64,000 nt of DNA from Shewanella sp. (GCF_013214165.1 NZ_JABSSM010000001.1:1-64000), one strand, 5' to 3'; positions 7,392 to 18,339 are shown, counted from the first letter of the stretch. Translations and numbers: made by a program. The notes: generated by a model from the letters alone, not told the origin.

Positions 7392-9578
7392 TTAATTCGA
7401 TGCGCTAACCTTGCGGGCTTGATGCAGCTTCTTATAGCTTTCGATCAGCCTTAGGTGCGGCTCTATGCCCTCTAGCTTCATGCTGGTTTTGGTCAATCCG
7501 AAGAACTTAATCTCACCTGTGACTGAGCCAACCACGTTACTCATGGTGTCTTTACCGAACATTCTATTGAAGTTATCAATATAATGTTCCAGTGCCAATT
7601 CTTCATCTAGGCTAACCTCAAGCACGGCATGTACGGCTTGATAGAATAGGCCGCGCGCTACCGTATTGTCATTGTACTGCAAGAACTCGCCCACAAGCTC
7701 CATGGCGTCTTCAAGCTCACCCAAGGCAAGGTAGATCAGAATCTTGAGTTCAATAATAGTGAGCTGACCCCAAGGGGTATTGTCATCAAATACGATGCCA
7801 ATCAAGGTAGGAATATCGGTTTGATTATCGAGTTGACTCTCTTCGAGACGCTCGACCAGGCTGGTTAACTCATCAGCAGTCAGCGAATGGAGATTTAAAA
7901 TATCTTCGCGATAATTGAGTGACTTGTTGGTGTTGTCCCAAATAAGATCTTCAACTGGGTACACTTCTGAGTAGTCCGGCACCAAGATGCGGCACACTGA
8001 GGCACCAAGCTCAACAAATTCTGCGATGTAAGCCTCTTTGCCTATATCTTTTAATATGCCAAATAAGCTCTCAGACTCCTCTTGGTTAGTCCCTGAGAAG
8101 TCCCATTCGCAAAACTCATAGTCATGCTTGCTACTAAAGAAGCGCCAGGAAATAACCCCGGTCGAATCAATAAAGTGATCGACAAAGTTTTCAGGCTCTG
8201 TGACCGTCATGCTATCGAAGGTGGGTTTAGGTACGTCGTTTAAGCCTTCGAAGCTGCGCCCCTGTAATAACTCAGTCAGGCTGCGCTCTAACGCGACTTC
8301 TAAACTAGGATGAGCACCAAAAGAGGCAAATACCCCTCCCGTTCTCGGGTTCATCAAAGTGACACACATGACCGGAAATTGGCCACCGAGTGACGCATCT
8401 TTTACCACAACAGGAAAGCCCTGTGCTTCTAGGCCTTCGATGCCTGCTAAGATACTTGGATACTTTTGCAGCACATCCATGGGCACGTCTGGCAAGATGA
8501 TTTCTTGCTCAATGATCTGTCTCTTGACCGCGCGCTCAAAAATCTCAGATAAACATTGCACCTGAGCTTCTTGCAGGTTATTGCCCGCGCTCATGCCATT
8601 ACTCAAGAATAGGTTTTCAATCAAATTCGAGGGAAAGTACGCTGTTTTACCGTCAGAGTGGCGAACATAGGGAATCGCACATATGCCACGTTCAACCATG
8701 CCCGAGTTGGTATCAATGAGATTAGAGCCACTGAGCTCACCATCTGGATTGTAAATATCTAAACAATATTCGTCTAAAATACCGGACGGTAGCGCGTCGT
8801 CTTCTTCTAATTGAAACCATTTTTCATTGGGATAATGAACAAACTCACTGGTTGCGATATCGGAGCCGAAAAATTGATCGTTATAGAAGAAGTTGCAGTT
8901 TAGGCGTTCGATAAACTCACCGAGTGCAGAACAAAGCGCGCTTTCTTTGGTTGCACCTTTACCATTGGTAAAACACATGGGCGATGCGGCGTCACGTATA
9001 TGCAGTGACCACACATTAGGGATTATGTTGCGCCACGAAGATATCTCTATTTTCATGCCAAGATCGGCTAACATGCCGGTCATGTTGGCGATGGTTTGTT
9101 CCAGTGGTAGGTCTTTGCCCAAGATGTAGGTGCTAGTATCGCCATCGGCTTGCCCCATCAACATGGCATTAGCGTCTTGGTCTAAGTTTGCAACCGGTTC
9201 AATTTTAAACTCTGGACCTGTTTGTACCACCTTCTTCACGGTACAGCGATCTATAGAACGTAAGATGCCTTCTCTATGTTTATCTGCAATGTCATCTGGC
9301 AGCTCGACCTGTATTTGGAAAATTTGGTTGTAGCGATCTTCAGGGTCGACAATATTGTTTTGTGACAGTCGGATATTTTCCGTTGAAATGTCACGGGCTT
9401 TACAATAGACCTTGACAAAGTAGGCCGCACAAAGGGCTGACGATGCTAAGAAATAATCGAAAGGGCTGGGAGCTGAGCCATCGCCTTTATAGCGAATAGG
9501 CTGATCGGCGGTGACGGTAAAATCATCAAACTTTGCTTCCAGTCTAAGATTGTCGAGAAAATTAACTTTGATTTCCAT
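7392..9578 (-). CDS. ycaO: OsmC-YcaO fusion protein
   Basis: A 728-residue cytoplasmic protein. Residues 1 to about 135 form an OsmC-like domain (EIKVNFLDNLRLEAKFDDF..., SPFDYFLASSALCAAYFVKVY). Residues from about 150 to 600 form a YcaO domain with the nucleotide-binding glutamates in ALCSALGEFIERLN and QCLSEIFERAVKRQI. The last 130 residues are helical and TPR-like. E. coli YcaO, about 586 residues, is involved in beta-methylthiolation of ribosomal protein S12. The version with an N-terminal OsmC domain is widespread in marine gammaproteobacteria. Other YcaO proteins modify peptide backbones, but no precursor peptide or partner gene is nearby, so a housekeeping role is more likely. A terminator follows. 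Confidence 0.9.
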   Translation of the reverse strand: MEIKVNFLDNLRLEAKFDDFTVTADQPIRYKGDGSAPSPFDYFLASSALCAAYFVKVYCKARDISTENIRLSQNNIVDPEDRYNQIFQIQVELPDDIADKHREGILRSIDRCTVKKVVQTGPEFKIEPVANLDQDANAMLMGQADGDTSTYILGKDLPLEQTIANMTGMLADLGMKIEISSWRNIIPNVWSLHIRDAASPMCFTNGKGATKESALCSALGEFIERLNCNFFYNDQFFGSDIATSEFVHYPNEKWFQLEEDDALPSGILDEYCLDIYNPDGELSGSNLIDTNSGMVERGICAIPYVRHSDGKTAYFPSNLIENLFLSNGMSAGNNLQEAQVQCLSEIFERAVKRQIIEQEIILPDVPMDVLQKYPSILAGIEGLEAQGFPVVVKDASLGGQFPVMCVTLMNPRTGGVFASFGAHPSLEVALERSLTELLQGRSFEGLNDVPKPTFDSMTVTEPENFVDHFIDSTGVISWRFFSSKHDYEFCEWDFSGTNQEESESLFGILKDIGKEAYIAEFVELGASVCRILVPDYSEVYPVEDLIWDNTNKSLNYREDILNLHSLTADELTSLVERLEESQLDNQTDIPTLIGIVFDDNTPWGQLTIIELKILIYLALGELEDAMELVGEFLQYNDNTVARGLFYQAVHAVLEVSLDEELALEHYIDNFNRMFGKDTMSNVVGSVTGEIKFFGLTKTSMKLEGIEPHLRLIESYKKLHQARKVSASN

Positions 9579-9936
9579 TAAATATGTCCAGATACGTGCG
9601 CTGTCAATCGGCGAGCTTGTCTTAATTGCAGAGAATTATCGGTGTTTTTAGCGCAATAGTCTTGGGTTAATTACGAAAATGACTCAAATAAGCGCGTTTA
9701 GAGAAAAACGGTGTATTCAAGGTAGAAACTTACCTGTGATTTTCGCCTTGAAAAACACATATACAGACCCCCTTTTTTCCAAGACCAAAGCAAGCCACAG
9801 TAAAAATGCAACCGGCTCTCATGCTAAGTCTGACAATTTTTGTAACATATTCCACTCGACTAACGCTTCGCATAAACGCCTTCAGCTGTCACAATCCGCC
9901 ACATAGCAATAACATAACCTCATTAGCAGTAACACA
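9579..9936. other. Divergent intergenic region
   Basis: About 360 bp between the minus-strand OsmC-YcaO gene and the plus-strand DUF5916 gene, so it must hold both promoters. A 75-codon frame at 9679-9906 has no clear ribosome-binding site and unusual composition, and is not called. Confidence 0.5.
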
Positions 9937-12303
9937 ATGGCAATCATAACGACATCTAAAGCTCTAGTACGTCCCTTGCTCTCTACTATTCTATTAGCCT
10001 GCACATTTTCAGTTTTAGCAGGGACCAGTCAGCAATTTCATATCGATATTCCTAGCCTCGAACAAGGCGTCACCATAGATGGACGGCTCGATGAGCCTCA
10101 GTGGCTGTTGGCGGCAAGTACTGAGCTTATATATGAAACTAGCCCGGGCGAAAATATTGCAGCGCCCGTGGCGACTCAGGTCAAAATTTTCGCCACACAA
10201 ACCAGTCTATTTGTCTCATTTGTCGCACAAGACCCTGACTCCAGTGCCAAGGGCAACCTTATCCGCGCCAACATCACCGACCGCGACGCTCTTTGGGGCG
10301 ATGACTTAGTCGGCATCAAGCTAGACACCTTCAATGATGAGCGACTCGCTTATCAGTTCTTCGTTAACCCCTATGGCGTACAGATGGACTCCATAGAAAA
10401 TGAGCTTACCGGTCAAGAGAGTAACGCCTGGGATGGGATCTGGCACAGCAGTGCCCGAAAAACCGATACTGGCTACCTGGTAGAGATGGAGTTGCCCTTA
10501 AGGCTGTTCAATTTCGATAGCAAGCTGGACGTCCAGACTTGGGGCATTGAGTTTATTCGTTTTTACCCGAGAGATAAGAGCCATAGATTGTCGACTCACT
10601 CCATTGACAGAAACAATAACTGCCAACTCTGCCAGTTAGGCACGGCGACAGGCCTCAGCGGCATAGAGTCTGGCCAAGCTCTACAGCTCACACCGTCACT
10701 GGTGATGAGCAGAAACAGTCAGCGAGATTTAGATCCGTTAGAGGATTGGAGTAATGACAACAAGATAGAGCCCGGACTGGATATTCGCTGGGGGATCACT
10801 CCAAATACCTTACTGAGTGCCACCATAAACCCTGATTTTTCTCAGGTCGAGGCCGATGCGGGCCAACTGGATATTAACAGCACCTTCGCCCTCTTCTATC
10901 CGGAGAAACGCGCCTTCTTCCTCGATAACAAGGACTACTTCGATACTCAACTGCAGCTACTGCATACCCGAAATATTGTCTCACCCGACTATGGAGTCAA
11001 GCTCACCAGCAAGGTCGATAACCACACCTTCGCCCTGATGGTCACTAACGACACTAAGACTCACTTTTTGATACCGGGTAACCTGAGCTCAGATATCGCC
11101 AGTATCTCTGAGGAAAGCCATAACCTTGCGGGACGATACCGAGCCGATTTTGGCAGTGAGCTTTCCATCGGCGCGCTCGTCACAGCCAAGCAAAGCGATC
11201 AATACCATAACTATGTCGCCAGTGGTGATGTGAAGTACCAGCCGACACAACAAGATACCTTGACCGCTCAATATGTATTCTCGACCACGGAATATCCCGA
11301 TGACCTGTATAAGGAATTCTGCTCGGAAGATACCTGTATTCCCGACAACTCATGTGAGTTGGGTGATTGTGGCATCAATGAGCGCGTGTTGCGAACCCAA
11401 CTAGATGATGAGATCGGTGATGACTTGTATCGACTCAAATACGTCCATAAACGCCGTAACTGGTTTGCCTTCACTCAATATGAATCGATAGGTGACGATT
11501 TCAGAGCCGACCTAGGTTTTATCAGCCGAGTCGATGTGACTAAGTTGGTCGCGGGTGGTGGCTATATCTGGTACCCCCTTAATTCCAGCTTCAACCGTAT
11601 CGAACTCAGTGGCGATTGGGACATCAGCCACAATCAAGCGGGCGAGTTAATCGAAGAGGAGACTGAGGCCAGAATAGAGTTTGAGGGCTCGATGCAAAGC
11701 TTCACCGCCATTGGCTTTGTCAATCGAGACCGTGTCGGCAGACGCCATGATGCGTCGAGCCTGGCCATCGAAGGTAACACGCAGATGTTTACCGAAAATG
11801 TTGGCTGGCTCTATTCAGAATTTACTCCTTTGAGACAAGTCAGCATAAAACTGGATGCCGATTACGGCGACAGCATAGATTATAGTAACGACCGACTAGG
11901 CACTCAGCTGTTTATCAGCCCTGGGGTCGAGTGGAATATCACCGACAGCGTATCTCTGGACCTATCCCATATGTATCGCAGCTTGGATGTTGATGATGGC
12001 GAGCTGTTCACCGCTAACTTAACGGACGTGCGCCTCAGCTGGTATTTCAATATCAACAACTTCATTCGCATCTCGAGTATCTATACCGATATTCAACGCG
12101 ATCCCAGTTTATACCTCTACAGCACACCAAAAGAGAGCGAACAGAGTCTGGGCAGTGAGATCCTCTACGGTTATAAGCTCAACCCACAGAGTGTATTTTA
12201 CCTAGGGTATTCAGACGGTATGCAGTCAAACGACAATATCGATTCTCTGACGAGGGATGAGCAGACCTACTTTATGAAATTAAGTTATGCCTGGCTGCTC
12301 TAA
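9937..12303 (+). CDS. DUF5916 outer-membrane protein with CBM9-like N-terminus
   Basis: A 788-residue exported protein with a signal peptide (LLSTILLACTFSVLAG, cleaved near residue 28). Residues about 38-240 form a carbohydrate-binding family 9-like beta sandwich (GVTIDGRLDEPQW, WGDDLVGIKLDTF). Residues about 260-788 form the DUF5916 barrel (NPDFSQVEADAGQLDIN, FYPEKRAFFLD are its hallmarks). Such proteins are predicted outer-membrane proteins, often near peptidases or uptake genes; function is unproven. Here it is monocistronic. The chain ends SYAWLL, and the DNA encoding this end is echoed in the tandem array that starts at the stop codon. Confidence 0.88.
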   Translation: MAIITTSKALVRPLLSTILLACTFSVLAGTSQQFHIDIPSLEQGVTIDGRLDEPQWLLAASTELIYETSPGENIAAPVATQVKIFATQTSLFVSFVAQDPDSSAKGNLIRANITDRDALWGDDLVGIKLDTFNDERLAYQFFVNPYGVQMDSIENELTGQESNAWDGIWHSSARKTDTGYLVEMELPLRLFNFDSKLDVQTWGIEFIRFYPRDKSHRLSTHSIDRNNNCQLCQLGTATGLSGIESGQALQLTPSLVMSRNSQRDLDPLEDWSNDNKIEPGLDIRWGITPNTLLSATINPDFSQVEADAGQLDINSTFALFYPEKRAFFLDNKDYFDTQLQLLHTRNIVSPDYGVKLTSKVDNHTFALMVTNDTKTHFLIPGNLSSDIASISEESHNLAGRYRADFGSELSIGALVTAKQSDQYHNYVASGDVKYQPTQQDTLTAQYVFSTTEYPDDLYKEFCSEDTCIPDNSCELGDCGINERVLRTQLDDEIGDDLYRLKYVHKRRNWFAFTQYESIGDDFRADLGFISRVDVTKLVAGGGYIWYPLNSSFNRIELSGDWDISHNQAGELIEEETEARIEFEGSMQSFTAIGFVNRDRVGRRHDASSLAIEGNTQMFTENVGWLYSEFTPLRQVSIKLDADYGDSIDYSNDRLGTQLFISPGVEWNITDSVSLDLSHMYRSLDVDDGELFTANLTDVRLSWYFNINNFIRISSIYTDIQRDPSLYLYSTPKESEQSLGSEILYGYKLNPQSVFYLGYSDGMQSNDNIDSLTRDEQTYFMKLSYAWLL

Positions 12304-12600
12304 CTCGTGAGTGAATACAGTAGGAAATGAGCAAGCCTCATACACGTCATAAATCTGAGTTACGCCGGGCCGCTCTAACTCGTGAGTGGATACAGTAGGA
12401 AATGAGCAAGCCTCATACACGTCATAAATCTGAGTTACGTCTGGCTGCTCTAGCTAGTGAGTGAATACAGTAGGAAATGAACAAACCTCATACACGTCAT
12501 AAATCTGAGTTACGCCGGGCTGCTCTAAATTGTAAGACTAAGTACAATAAGATGAGCAAACCTCATACACGCTATGAGGCTGAGTTAGGTCTGGCTACTC
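12301..12600. repeat. Four tandem 75-bp units starting at the stop codon
   Basis: TAACTCGTGAGTG-type unit starts occur at 12301, 12376, 12451 and 12526, exactly 75 bp apart, with a further start at 12601. Units 1 to 3 differ by only a few bases; unit 4 is more diverged. The second part of each unit (AATGAGCAAGCCTCATACAC ... GAGTTACG ... GCTCTAA) resembles the last 45 bases of the upstream gene with a 5-bp length difference. There are no spacers. Confidence 0.95.
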
Positions 12601-13040
12601 TAACTTATGGCTTATAACTTGCTGCTTGCTGCTTGCTGAAATTTGTCACTAAGACGAGTAAGAAAGCGGCTTACTTGCTAAAAAGCAGCCATTTTTGTTA
12701 CTCTTTTTCGGTGGCCCATGTTGTAAACAATCTGACTCTACAATTAGATATTCATCCCAATGAAACACTTATCTCCAAAAAAATCTCCCCCTTGTCAGAT
12801 ATTTCAATCGACTAAAATTAACGCTAAACCTCAACAAAACTTAGGGTCGAAACTAATTCTCGGTAAAATATCAAAATATTTTTCTAGATAACCACCTCAG
12901 ATTCAACATTGCGTTTACCCCTAACAAACAACACCTTACAATATAGGCACCCCTAATTGTAACGCCTAAAAAAATCCGTGACTGACGCCTCACTTGGGAA
13001 ATTAAATTTGATAGTTACAGCTCTAACCATTAGAGTTGTA
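12601..13040. other. Intergenic region upstream of betI
   Basis: The remnant of the fifth repeat unit is followed by AT-rich DNA. A 60-codon frame at 12633-12815 overlaps low-complexity CTTGCTG repeats and is not supported. The betI promoter is presumably near the operator at 13041. Confidence 0.4.
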
Positions 13041-13062
13041 ATTAATTGAACGTTCAATTAAT
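13041..13062. promoter_or_regulatory. Perfect 22-bp palindrome, predicted BetI operator
   Basis: ATTAATTGAACGTTCAATTA plus a final AT is a perfect palindrome centred between 13051 and 13052. The core TTGAACGTTCAA matches what I recall of BetI boxes. It lies 29 nt before the betI start, so BetI probably represses its own operon until choline is present. Confidence 0.85.
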
Positions 13063-13090
13063 AAGTTAAAACACGGGGTTTTGCTTTTTT

Positions 13091-13696
13091 ATGTCCAGGC
13101 CGCCAATGAAAACAGTGAGACAACAACAGCTAATCGACGCAACTTTGATCTCAGTTGAACGTCATGGTTTACATCACACCACAATTAATACCATTAGCTT
13201 TCTAGCCGGCACATCATCCGGACTCATCAGTCACTATTTTGGTGGTAAACAGGGTCTGATAGAAGCAACACTCAAGCATCTTCTCGACCAGCTTAAACAG
13301 GCTTTGTTGAGTCGTACCTCGGGTAAAAGTCTGACATCAATCGAACGTTTGTGCATGATTGTCGACGCTAACTTTACCGAGTTTCAACGTTCAACCCCGG
13401 CCACTAAGACCTGGTTAAGCTTCTGGTCTCAGGCGGTGCACGAACCAGGTTTGGCTAGGCTGCAGCACATCAACAGCCAACGTCTATATAGCAACTTACT
13501 GTTTTCTTTCAAGCAATTACTCCCTAAATCTGAGGCTATAACGGCCTCAAGACAGACCGCGGCTATGATTGACGGGTTTTGGCTACGCAGCGCATTAAGC
13601 GCATCCCCCGAGAAAGAATTCGAGCAAGCCCCATTATTATGTAAAGCCTTTATTGAGGCTGTGATCATCCAGCATGGAGAACATCAATGTCATTAG
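13091..13696 (+). CDS. betI: Transcriptional repressor BetI
   Basis: TetR-family repressor of choline-to-betaine genes. The N-terminal helix-turn-helix is clear ([27 protein letters not shown], then [21 protein letters not shown]), and the C-terminal ligand domain contains [14 protein letters not shown], characteristic of BetI. At 201 residues it has the usual length. The stop overlaps the betB start by 10 nt, so the two are one transcript. The perfect palindrome at 13041-13062 is its likely binding site. Confidence 0.95.
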   Translation: MSRPPMKTVRQQQLIDATLISVERHGLHHTTINTISFLAGTSSGLISHYFGGKQGLIEATLKHLLDQLKQALLSRTSGKSLTSIERLCMIVDANFTEFQRSTPATKTWLSFWSQAVHEPGLARLQHINSQRLYSNLLFSFKQLLPKSEAITASRQTAAMIDGFWLRSALSASPEKEFEQAPLLCKAFIEAVIIQHGEHQCH

Positions 13697-15150
13697 TTGT
13701 TTATCAAAATTATGTCCACGGACACTCTCTCTCCAATGACACAGGTGAAACCTTCGAAGTCATTAATCCGGCGACCGGAGAAGTCAGCTATTTAGTTGAA
13801 GTCGCCGATGAAAAAATTCAGCAAGCGGCCATAGAAAGTGCCAAGACAGGTTTTGCCATCTGGTCAAAGATGACCCCGATGGAACGTAGCCGCATTCTAT
13901 TAAAGGCCGTGGCGATTCTGCGAGAGCGCAATGACGAACTTGCCGCAATCGAAGTACAAGATACGGGTAAGCCTTGGCAGGAGGCCTCTGTGGTCGACGT
14001 GGTTACTGGTGCCGATTCCATCGAGTTTTTTGCAGGACTAGCGCCAAGTATCGAAGGCAATCAACAGCAAGTTGGCGCAGATTTCTATTACACCCGCCGT
14101 GAGCCTTTAGGGATCTGTGCCGGTATTGGCGCATGGAACTATCCTTTGCAAATAGCCTGCTGGAAGTCGGCACCGGCACTGGCCTGCGGTAACGTGATGA
14201 TTTTTAAGCCGTCTGAAGAGACGCCCCGAGGGGCAATTAAGCTGGCCGAAGTGTTCACTCAGGCAGGCGTTCCCGATGGCGTGTTTAACGTCGTTCAGGG
14301 GGATGGCCGCATTGGTGCCTGGCTTACTACCCATGAGGATATCGCCAAGGTCTCCTTCACCGGAGAAGTCGGTACGGGTAAAAAAGTGATGGCCGCGGCA
14401 GCGGGCTCACTGAAACAAGTGACCATGGAGCTCGGCGGCAAGTCACCTCTTATCATCTTCAACGATGCCGATGTCGACAATGCGGTATCTGCGGCCATGT
14501 TAGGTAACTTCTACACTCAAGGTGAAGTCTGTACCAACGGCACTCGGGTGTTTGTCCAGCAAGACATTTACCCCAGCTTTATCGAGAAACTGCTTGAGCG
14601 CACACAGAAGAATATGGTTTGCGGTGATCCTATGGATCCGGCCACCAACTTTGGCGCCCTCATTTCTAAAGACCACCAAGCAAAAGTGCTCGAGTATATC
14701 GAGATAGGCAAGGCAGAAGGCGCACACCTGCTTACAGGCGGCCATGCCTTACGACCAGAAAATGCCCCCAATGGCTTCTTCGTCGCCCCCACCATCTTCA
14801 CCCAGTGCACCGATGAGATGACCCTGAGCAAAGAGGAGATCTTCGGCCCTGTGATGTCGGTACTGACCTTTACCGATGAAGATGAGGTGATCAGACGCGC
14901 TAACGATACTCGTTTAGGCTTAGCCGCTGGGGTCTTTACCCAAGACATCACCCGCGCCCATCGCGTTATCCATCAACTCGAGGCTGGGATCTGCTGGATA
15001 AATGCCTATGGTGCCTCTCCTGCTGAGATGCCCGTCGGTGGATACAAGATGTCAGGCATAGGCCGTGAAAACGGCAGCGAGACCCTGAAAGCCTATACTC
15101 AAATTAAAGCTGTGTATGTCGGTATGCAGCCACTGGAAAGCCCGTTTTAA
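13687..15150 (+). CDS. betB: Betaine aldehyde dehydrogenase
   Basis: NAD(P)-dependent oxidation of betaine aldehyde to glycine betaine, an osmoprotectant. The 487-residue aldehyde dehydrogenase shows the cofactor motif [11 protein letters not shown], the catalytic Glu in MELGGKSP (about residue 250) and the catalytic Cys in [11 protein letters not shown] (about residue 284). The substrate assignment rests on close family similarity and on sitting between betI and betA. GGAGA lies before the ATG. It ends 3 nt before betA. Confidence 0.95.
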   Translation: MSLVVYQNYVHGHSLSNDTGETFEVINPATGEVSYLVEVADEKIQQAAIESAKTGFAIWSKMTPMERSRILLKAVAILRERNDELAAIEVQDTGKPWQEASVVDVVTGADSIEFFAGLAPSIEGNQQQVGADFYYTRREPLGICAGIGAWNYPLQIACWKSAPALACGNVMIFKPSEETPRGAIKLAEVFTQAGVPDGVFNVVQGDGRIGAWLTTHEDIAKVSFTGEVGTGKKVMAAAAGSLKQVTMELGGKSPLIIFNDADVDNAVSAAMLGNFYTQGEVCTNGTRVFVQQDIYPSFIEKLLERTQKNMVCGDPMDPATNFGALISKDHQAKVLEYIEIGKAEGAHLLTGGHALRPENAPNGFFVAPTIFTQCTDEMTLSKEEIFGPVMSVLTFTDEDEVIRRANDTRLGLAAGVFTQDITRAHRVIHQLEAGICWINAYGASPAEMPVGGYKMSGIGRENGSETLKAYTQIKAVYVGMQPLESPF

Positions 15151-15153
15151 GAC

Positions 15154-16854
15154 ATGAATATGACAAATACCCAGACACCAAAACAATCCGAATACGATTA
15201 CATCATAGTTGGCGCAGGCAGTGCGGGTTGTGTATTAGCCAATCGACTGTCGGCAGACCCAGCGAACAAGGTGCTCTTATTAGAGACAGGTGGCAGTGAT
15301 AAGAGCATCTTCATCCAGATGCCAACGGCCCTGTCGATCCCGATGAACAGTGCCAAGTACGCATGGCAGTTTGAGACCGAAGCCGAGCCTCATCTGGACA
15401 ATCGCCGTATGCATTGCCCTCGGGGAAAAGTATTAGGCGGCTCCTCCTCTATCAACGGCATGGTCTATGTAAGAGGCCATGCCCGTGATTTCGATGAGTG
15501 GCAGCACAGCGGCGCAAAAGATTGGGATTATGCCCATTGCCTGCCCTACTTCAAGAAAGCCGAAACTTGGGCCTTTGGCGCTGATGAGTACCGTGGTGAT
15601 GCGGGACCTCTGGCGGTCAATAACGGCAACAACATGAAAAACCCCTTATATCAAGCCTTCGTCGATGCGGGTGTCGATGCCGGATATTTGGCAACCGCAG
15701 ATTATAACGGTGCCCAGCAAGAGGGTTTTGGCCCTATGCATATGACCATCAAGAATGGCGTACGTTGGTCGACGGCCAATGCCTACCTCAGACCTGCGAT
15801 GAAACGCAGTAACCTGACAGTGGTTACCCATGCCTTGGTACACAAGGTGTTATTCCAGGGTAAAAAAGCGGTCGGTGTTCGTTATGAGCGCAAGGGCAAG
15901 ATAACCGATATCGAGTGCAACAATGAAGTGGTGCTCAGCGCTGGCTCCATCGGCTCGCCACACATTCTGCAGTTATCAGGCATAGGTGAGGCCGATACTT
16001 TGGCCAAGGCAGGTATCGAACTGGTACATGAGTTACCGGGTGTGGGCGAGAATCTACAAGATCATCTCGAGTTCTATTTTCAGTTTAAGTGCCTTAAACC
16101 CATTTCGCTCAATGGTAAACTCGATCCACTCAATAAGCTGTTTATCGGTACTCGCTGGGTCTTAAATAAATCAGGCTTAGGCGCGACCAATCATTTCGAG
16201 TCTTGTGGATTTATTCGTTCCAAACCCGGACTCGAGTGGCCAGATCTGCAATACCACTTCCTGCCTGCTGCCATGCGTTATGACGGTAAAGAGGCCTTCG
16301 CGGGGCACGGATTCCAGGTTCACATAGGTCATAATAAGCCAAAGAGTCGCGGCGCAGTCAAGGTCGTATCCAGCGATCCCCATGGGGCCCCGAGTATTCA
16401 ATTTAACTACCTCTCTCACCAAGATGATATTGCAGCCTTCCGCGCTTGTGTACGTTTGACTCGAGAGATCATCAATCAGCCTGGGCTCGATGAGTACCGT
16501 GGCGAAGAGATCCAGCCTGGAATGTCGGTTCAAACCGATGAAGAGATCGATACCTTCGTCAGGAGCTCGGTCGAGAGTGCCTATCACCCCTCCTGTTCAT
16601 GCAAGATGGGCGAAGATGCTATGGCTGTAGTGGACTCAGAAACCAGAGTACATGGCATCCAAGGGCTTAGGGTGGTTGATTCATCGATTTTCCCCACCAT
16701 TCCCAATGGCAACCTTAACTCACCGACAATCATGGTGGCCGAGCGCGCCGCCGATCTTATTTTGGGCAATGCACCTCTGAAAGCCAGTACGGCCCCCGTC
16801 ACCTTAACCAGTGATTGGCAGCTGAAACAGAGGCTAAATCCACCCAAAAGATAA
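15154..16854 (+). CDS. betA: Choline dehydrogenase
   Basis: FAD-dependent GMC oxidoreductase that oxidises choline to betaine aldehyde at the membrane. The N-terminal dinucleotide fold is [19 protein letters not shown] (residues about 14-32). GMC signatures are [22 protein letters not shown] and [15 protein letters not shown], and the C-terminal block HPSCSCKMG followed by [10 protein letters not shown] carries the active-site His. At 566 residues the length is usual. It is the third gene of betIBA, 3 nt after betB. About 240 nt without a clear terminator separate it from the transporter gene. Confidence 0.95.
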   Translation: MNMTNTQTPKQSEYDYIIVGAGSAGCVLANRLSADPANKVLLLETGGSDKSIFIQMPTALSIPMNSAKYAWQFETEAEPHLDNRRMHCPRGKVLGGSSSINGMVYVRGHARDFDEWQHSGAKDWDYAHCLPYFKKAETWAFGADEYRGDAGPLAVNNGNNMKNPLYQAFVDAGVDAGYLATADYNGAQQEGFGPMHMTIKNGVRWSTANAYLRPAMKRSNLTVVTHALVHKVLFQGKKAVGVRYERKGKITDIECNNEVVLSAGSIGSPHILQLSGIGEADTLAKAGIELVHELPGVGENLQDHLEFYFQFKCLKPISLNGKLDPLNKLFIGTRWVLNKSGLGATNHFESCGFIRSKPGLEWPDLQYHFLPAAMRYDGKEAFAGHGFQVHIGHNKPKSRGAVKVVSSDPHGAPSIQFNYLSHQDDIAAFRACVRLTREIINQPGLDEYRGEEIQPGMSVQTDEEIDTFVRSSVESAYHPSCSCKMGEDAMAVVDSETRVHGIQGLRVVDSSIFPTIPNGNLNSPTIMVAERAADLILGNAPLKASTAPVTLTSDWQLKQRLNPPKR

Positions 16855-17094
16855 CACCTGATGACTCGTTAACCCGAGACATCAGCAGACCAGGTTTAAG
16901 GCCAACCTGAGCCATATCGGCTAAATGGCCCTATTAACGCCAAGTTCAATTTATCAATCCTTAAATTTTGTCGCATCGATGTTTAAGGCTTGAGGGATTC
17001 TTACGAGTATAAAACCTTGTCCCTTGGCACCTTTAGAATAAAAATAAGGAACTAAACCTATGTTTTATCATAATATTAAGGCGAGGACTCAATA

Positions 17095-18312
17095 ATGACA
17101 ACCTGGCTTACTATCGGGATATTATTTACCTTCGCCGCCATTGCCTTGGTGATTTATCGTTGGGGTAATGTGGAGTGTATCGGTGTCACCCCAGTTCGTA
17201 CCTTCACCTTTATCGCCATACTGTTCACCTCTGGCCTCGACGTGGGACTCATCATGTTCCCACTCACCGAGTTTGCCGGCTATGCAGATGTGACTGCTAG
17301 CCCTGAATACGGTTTTAGCAATCCTTTGGCCATAGAGTTTGGCTTCTGGGCATTTCTGATCTGGGCATTTTACTTCTTAACTTGCTTCTATTTCTGTGTG
17401 ATAGAGCCTAGAGTTAAATTCTTTGAAATCCCACTGATTAAGTTTATCAATAACCTGGTCATTATCGGTACCTGTGCCTTCACCGCTTACCTCTTGCTAA
17501 CTAATCTGCCTTGGTATCTGCCAGGGATGGGCGACGGTGAGACCATTGTCAGCAGCTTCTATCTGATAGTCTTTGCCGTGATTGCCACCGCAGTTTATTC
17601 CAGTACCAGTATTCGTTACGTTCGCACCCTGAGCTTAGTCAGCACCTGGATGTTCTTAGGCTTGATCGTGATCATGTGGGCTGGTGCCTTCTTATCGGAC
17701 GGCTCGGGTGTCGGCGAGTTTGTCACCACCTTTGCCATGATCGGCGATTACTTCGGCAACCTACATCACTTTGTATTACCGATGAATGATTACCATGAAT
17801 TCTACCTGTTTTGGTGGTTTGCCTGGAGCATCATGATTGGTCAATTTACCTCTCGTTTCGTCGGTGGTATGAAGACCTATCAAGTGCTGATTGCCATGAT
17901 GGTGTTCCCATCTATCCCCATCGCAGTTTGGTTCACTGTGCTCTATTACTATAGCGCCAACGAAATCGCGACCACCGGCTTTTATAACTTGGCTATGGTC
18001 ATGGTGGGTATCACCTTTGTGATTAATTCACTGGATTCACTCATCCGACTCTATACCGACAACCTTAACTTAACAGTGCAACGTTTCGGTAAGACCAAGT
18101 ACATCTTAGGCAACGTAGTGCTAATGAGTGGCTTAACCTTGCTGTTCCAACTGGATTTCCTACAAATACAGTGGGTAGGTGCAGTGGCTATCGGCCTGAT
18201 TTTAGGTTGCTTCTGTTATATTTTGGCGAAGAAATATAAGCGAGTGGCGGCCATCGAAGCGTCACCAAAAGCAAACAAGATTGATTTTAATAAAATTGAA
18301 TTAGCTAACTAA
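17095..18312 (+). CDS. Compact BCCT-like transporter, probably choline/betaine
   Basis: A 405-residue inner-membrane protein with about eleven hydrophobic segments. Two parts match the betaine/choline/carnitine transporter family. GLDVGLIMFPLTEF (residues about 48-61) corresponds to the Gly-rich third helix that usually ends in EP. FWWFAWSIMIGQFTSRFVGG (residues about 240-260) corresponds to the Trp-rich signature helix. Usual BCCT proteins exceed 500 residues, so this one is about 100 shorter and the region between the two motifs looks reduced. Its place after betIBA makes choline uptake the most likely role. Whether it is a functional variant or a degenerating copy cannot be told, but the frame is fully open. 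Confidence 0.7.
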   Translation: MTTWLTIGILFTFAAIALVIYRWGNVECIGVTPVRTFTFIAILFTSGLDVGLIMFPLTEFAGYADVTASPEYGFSNPLAIEFGFWAFLIWAFYFLTCFYFCVIEPRVKFFEIPLIKFINNLVIIGTCAFTAYLLLTNLPWYLPGMGDGETIVSSFYLIVFAVIATAVYSSTSIRYVRTLSLVSTWMFLGLIVIMWAGAFLSDGSGVGEFVTTFAMIGDYFGNLHHFVLPMNDYHEFYLFWWFAWSIMIGQFTSRFVGGMKTYQVLIAMMVFPSIPIAVWFTVLYYYSANEIATTGFYNLAMVMVGITFVINSLDSLIRLYTDNLNLTVQRFGKTKYILGNVVLMSGLTLLFQLDFLQIQWVGAVAIGLILGCFCYILAKKYKRVAAIEASPKANKIDFNKIELAN

Positions 18313-18339
18313 TTAAGCTAAAAATACAACAAAGAGAAG

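Noticed and set aside
7392-9578. RiPP biosynthesis locus based on the YcaO domain
   Set aside because: No precursor peptide, dehydrogenase, E1-like protein or exporter is adjacent, and the OsmC-YcaO architecture is the housekeeping type.
9679-9906. 75-codon plus-strand ORF
   Set aside because: It has no clear ribosome-binding site and a composition unlike the neighbouring genes, and lies in a divergent promoter region.
12301-12600. CRISPR array
   Set aside because: The repeats are contiguous 75-bp units with no variable spacers, and no cas genes are present.
12633-12815. 60-codon ORF before betI
   Set aside because: It begins in CTTGCTG simple repeats; there is no ribosome-binding site and the composition is not protein-like.
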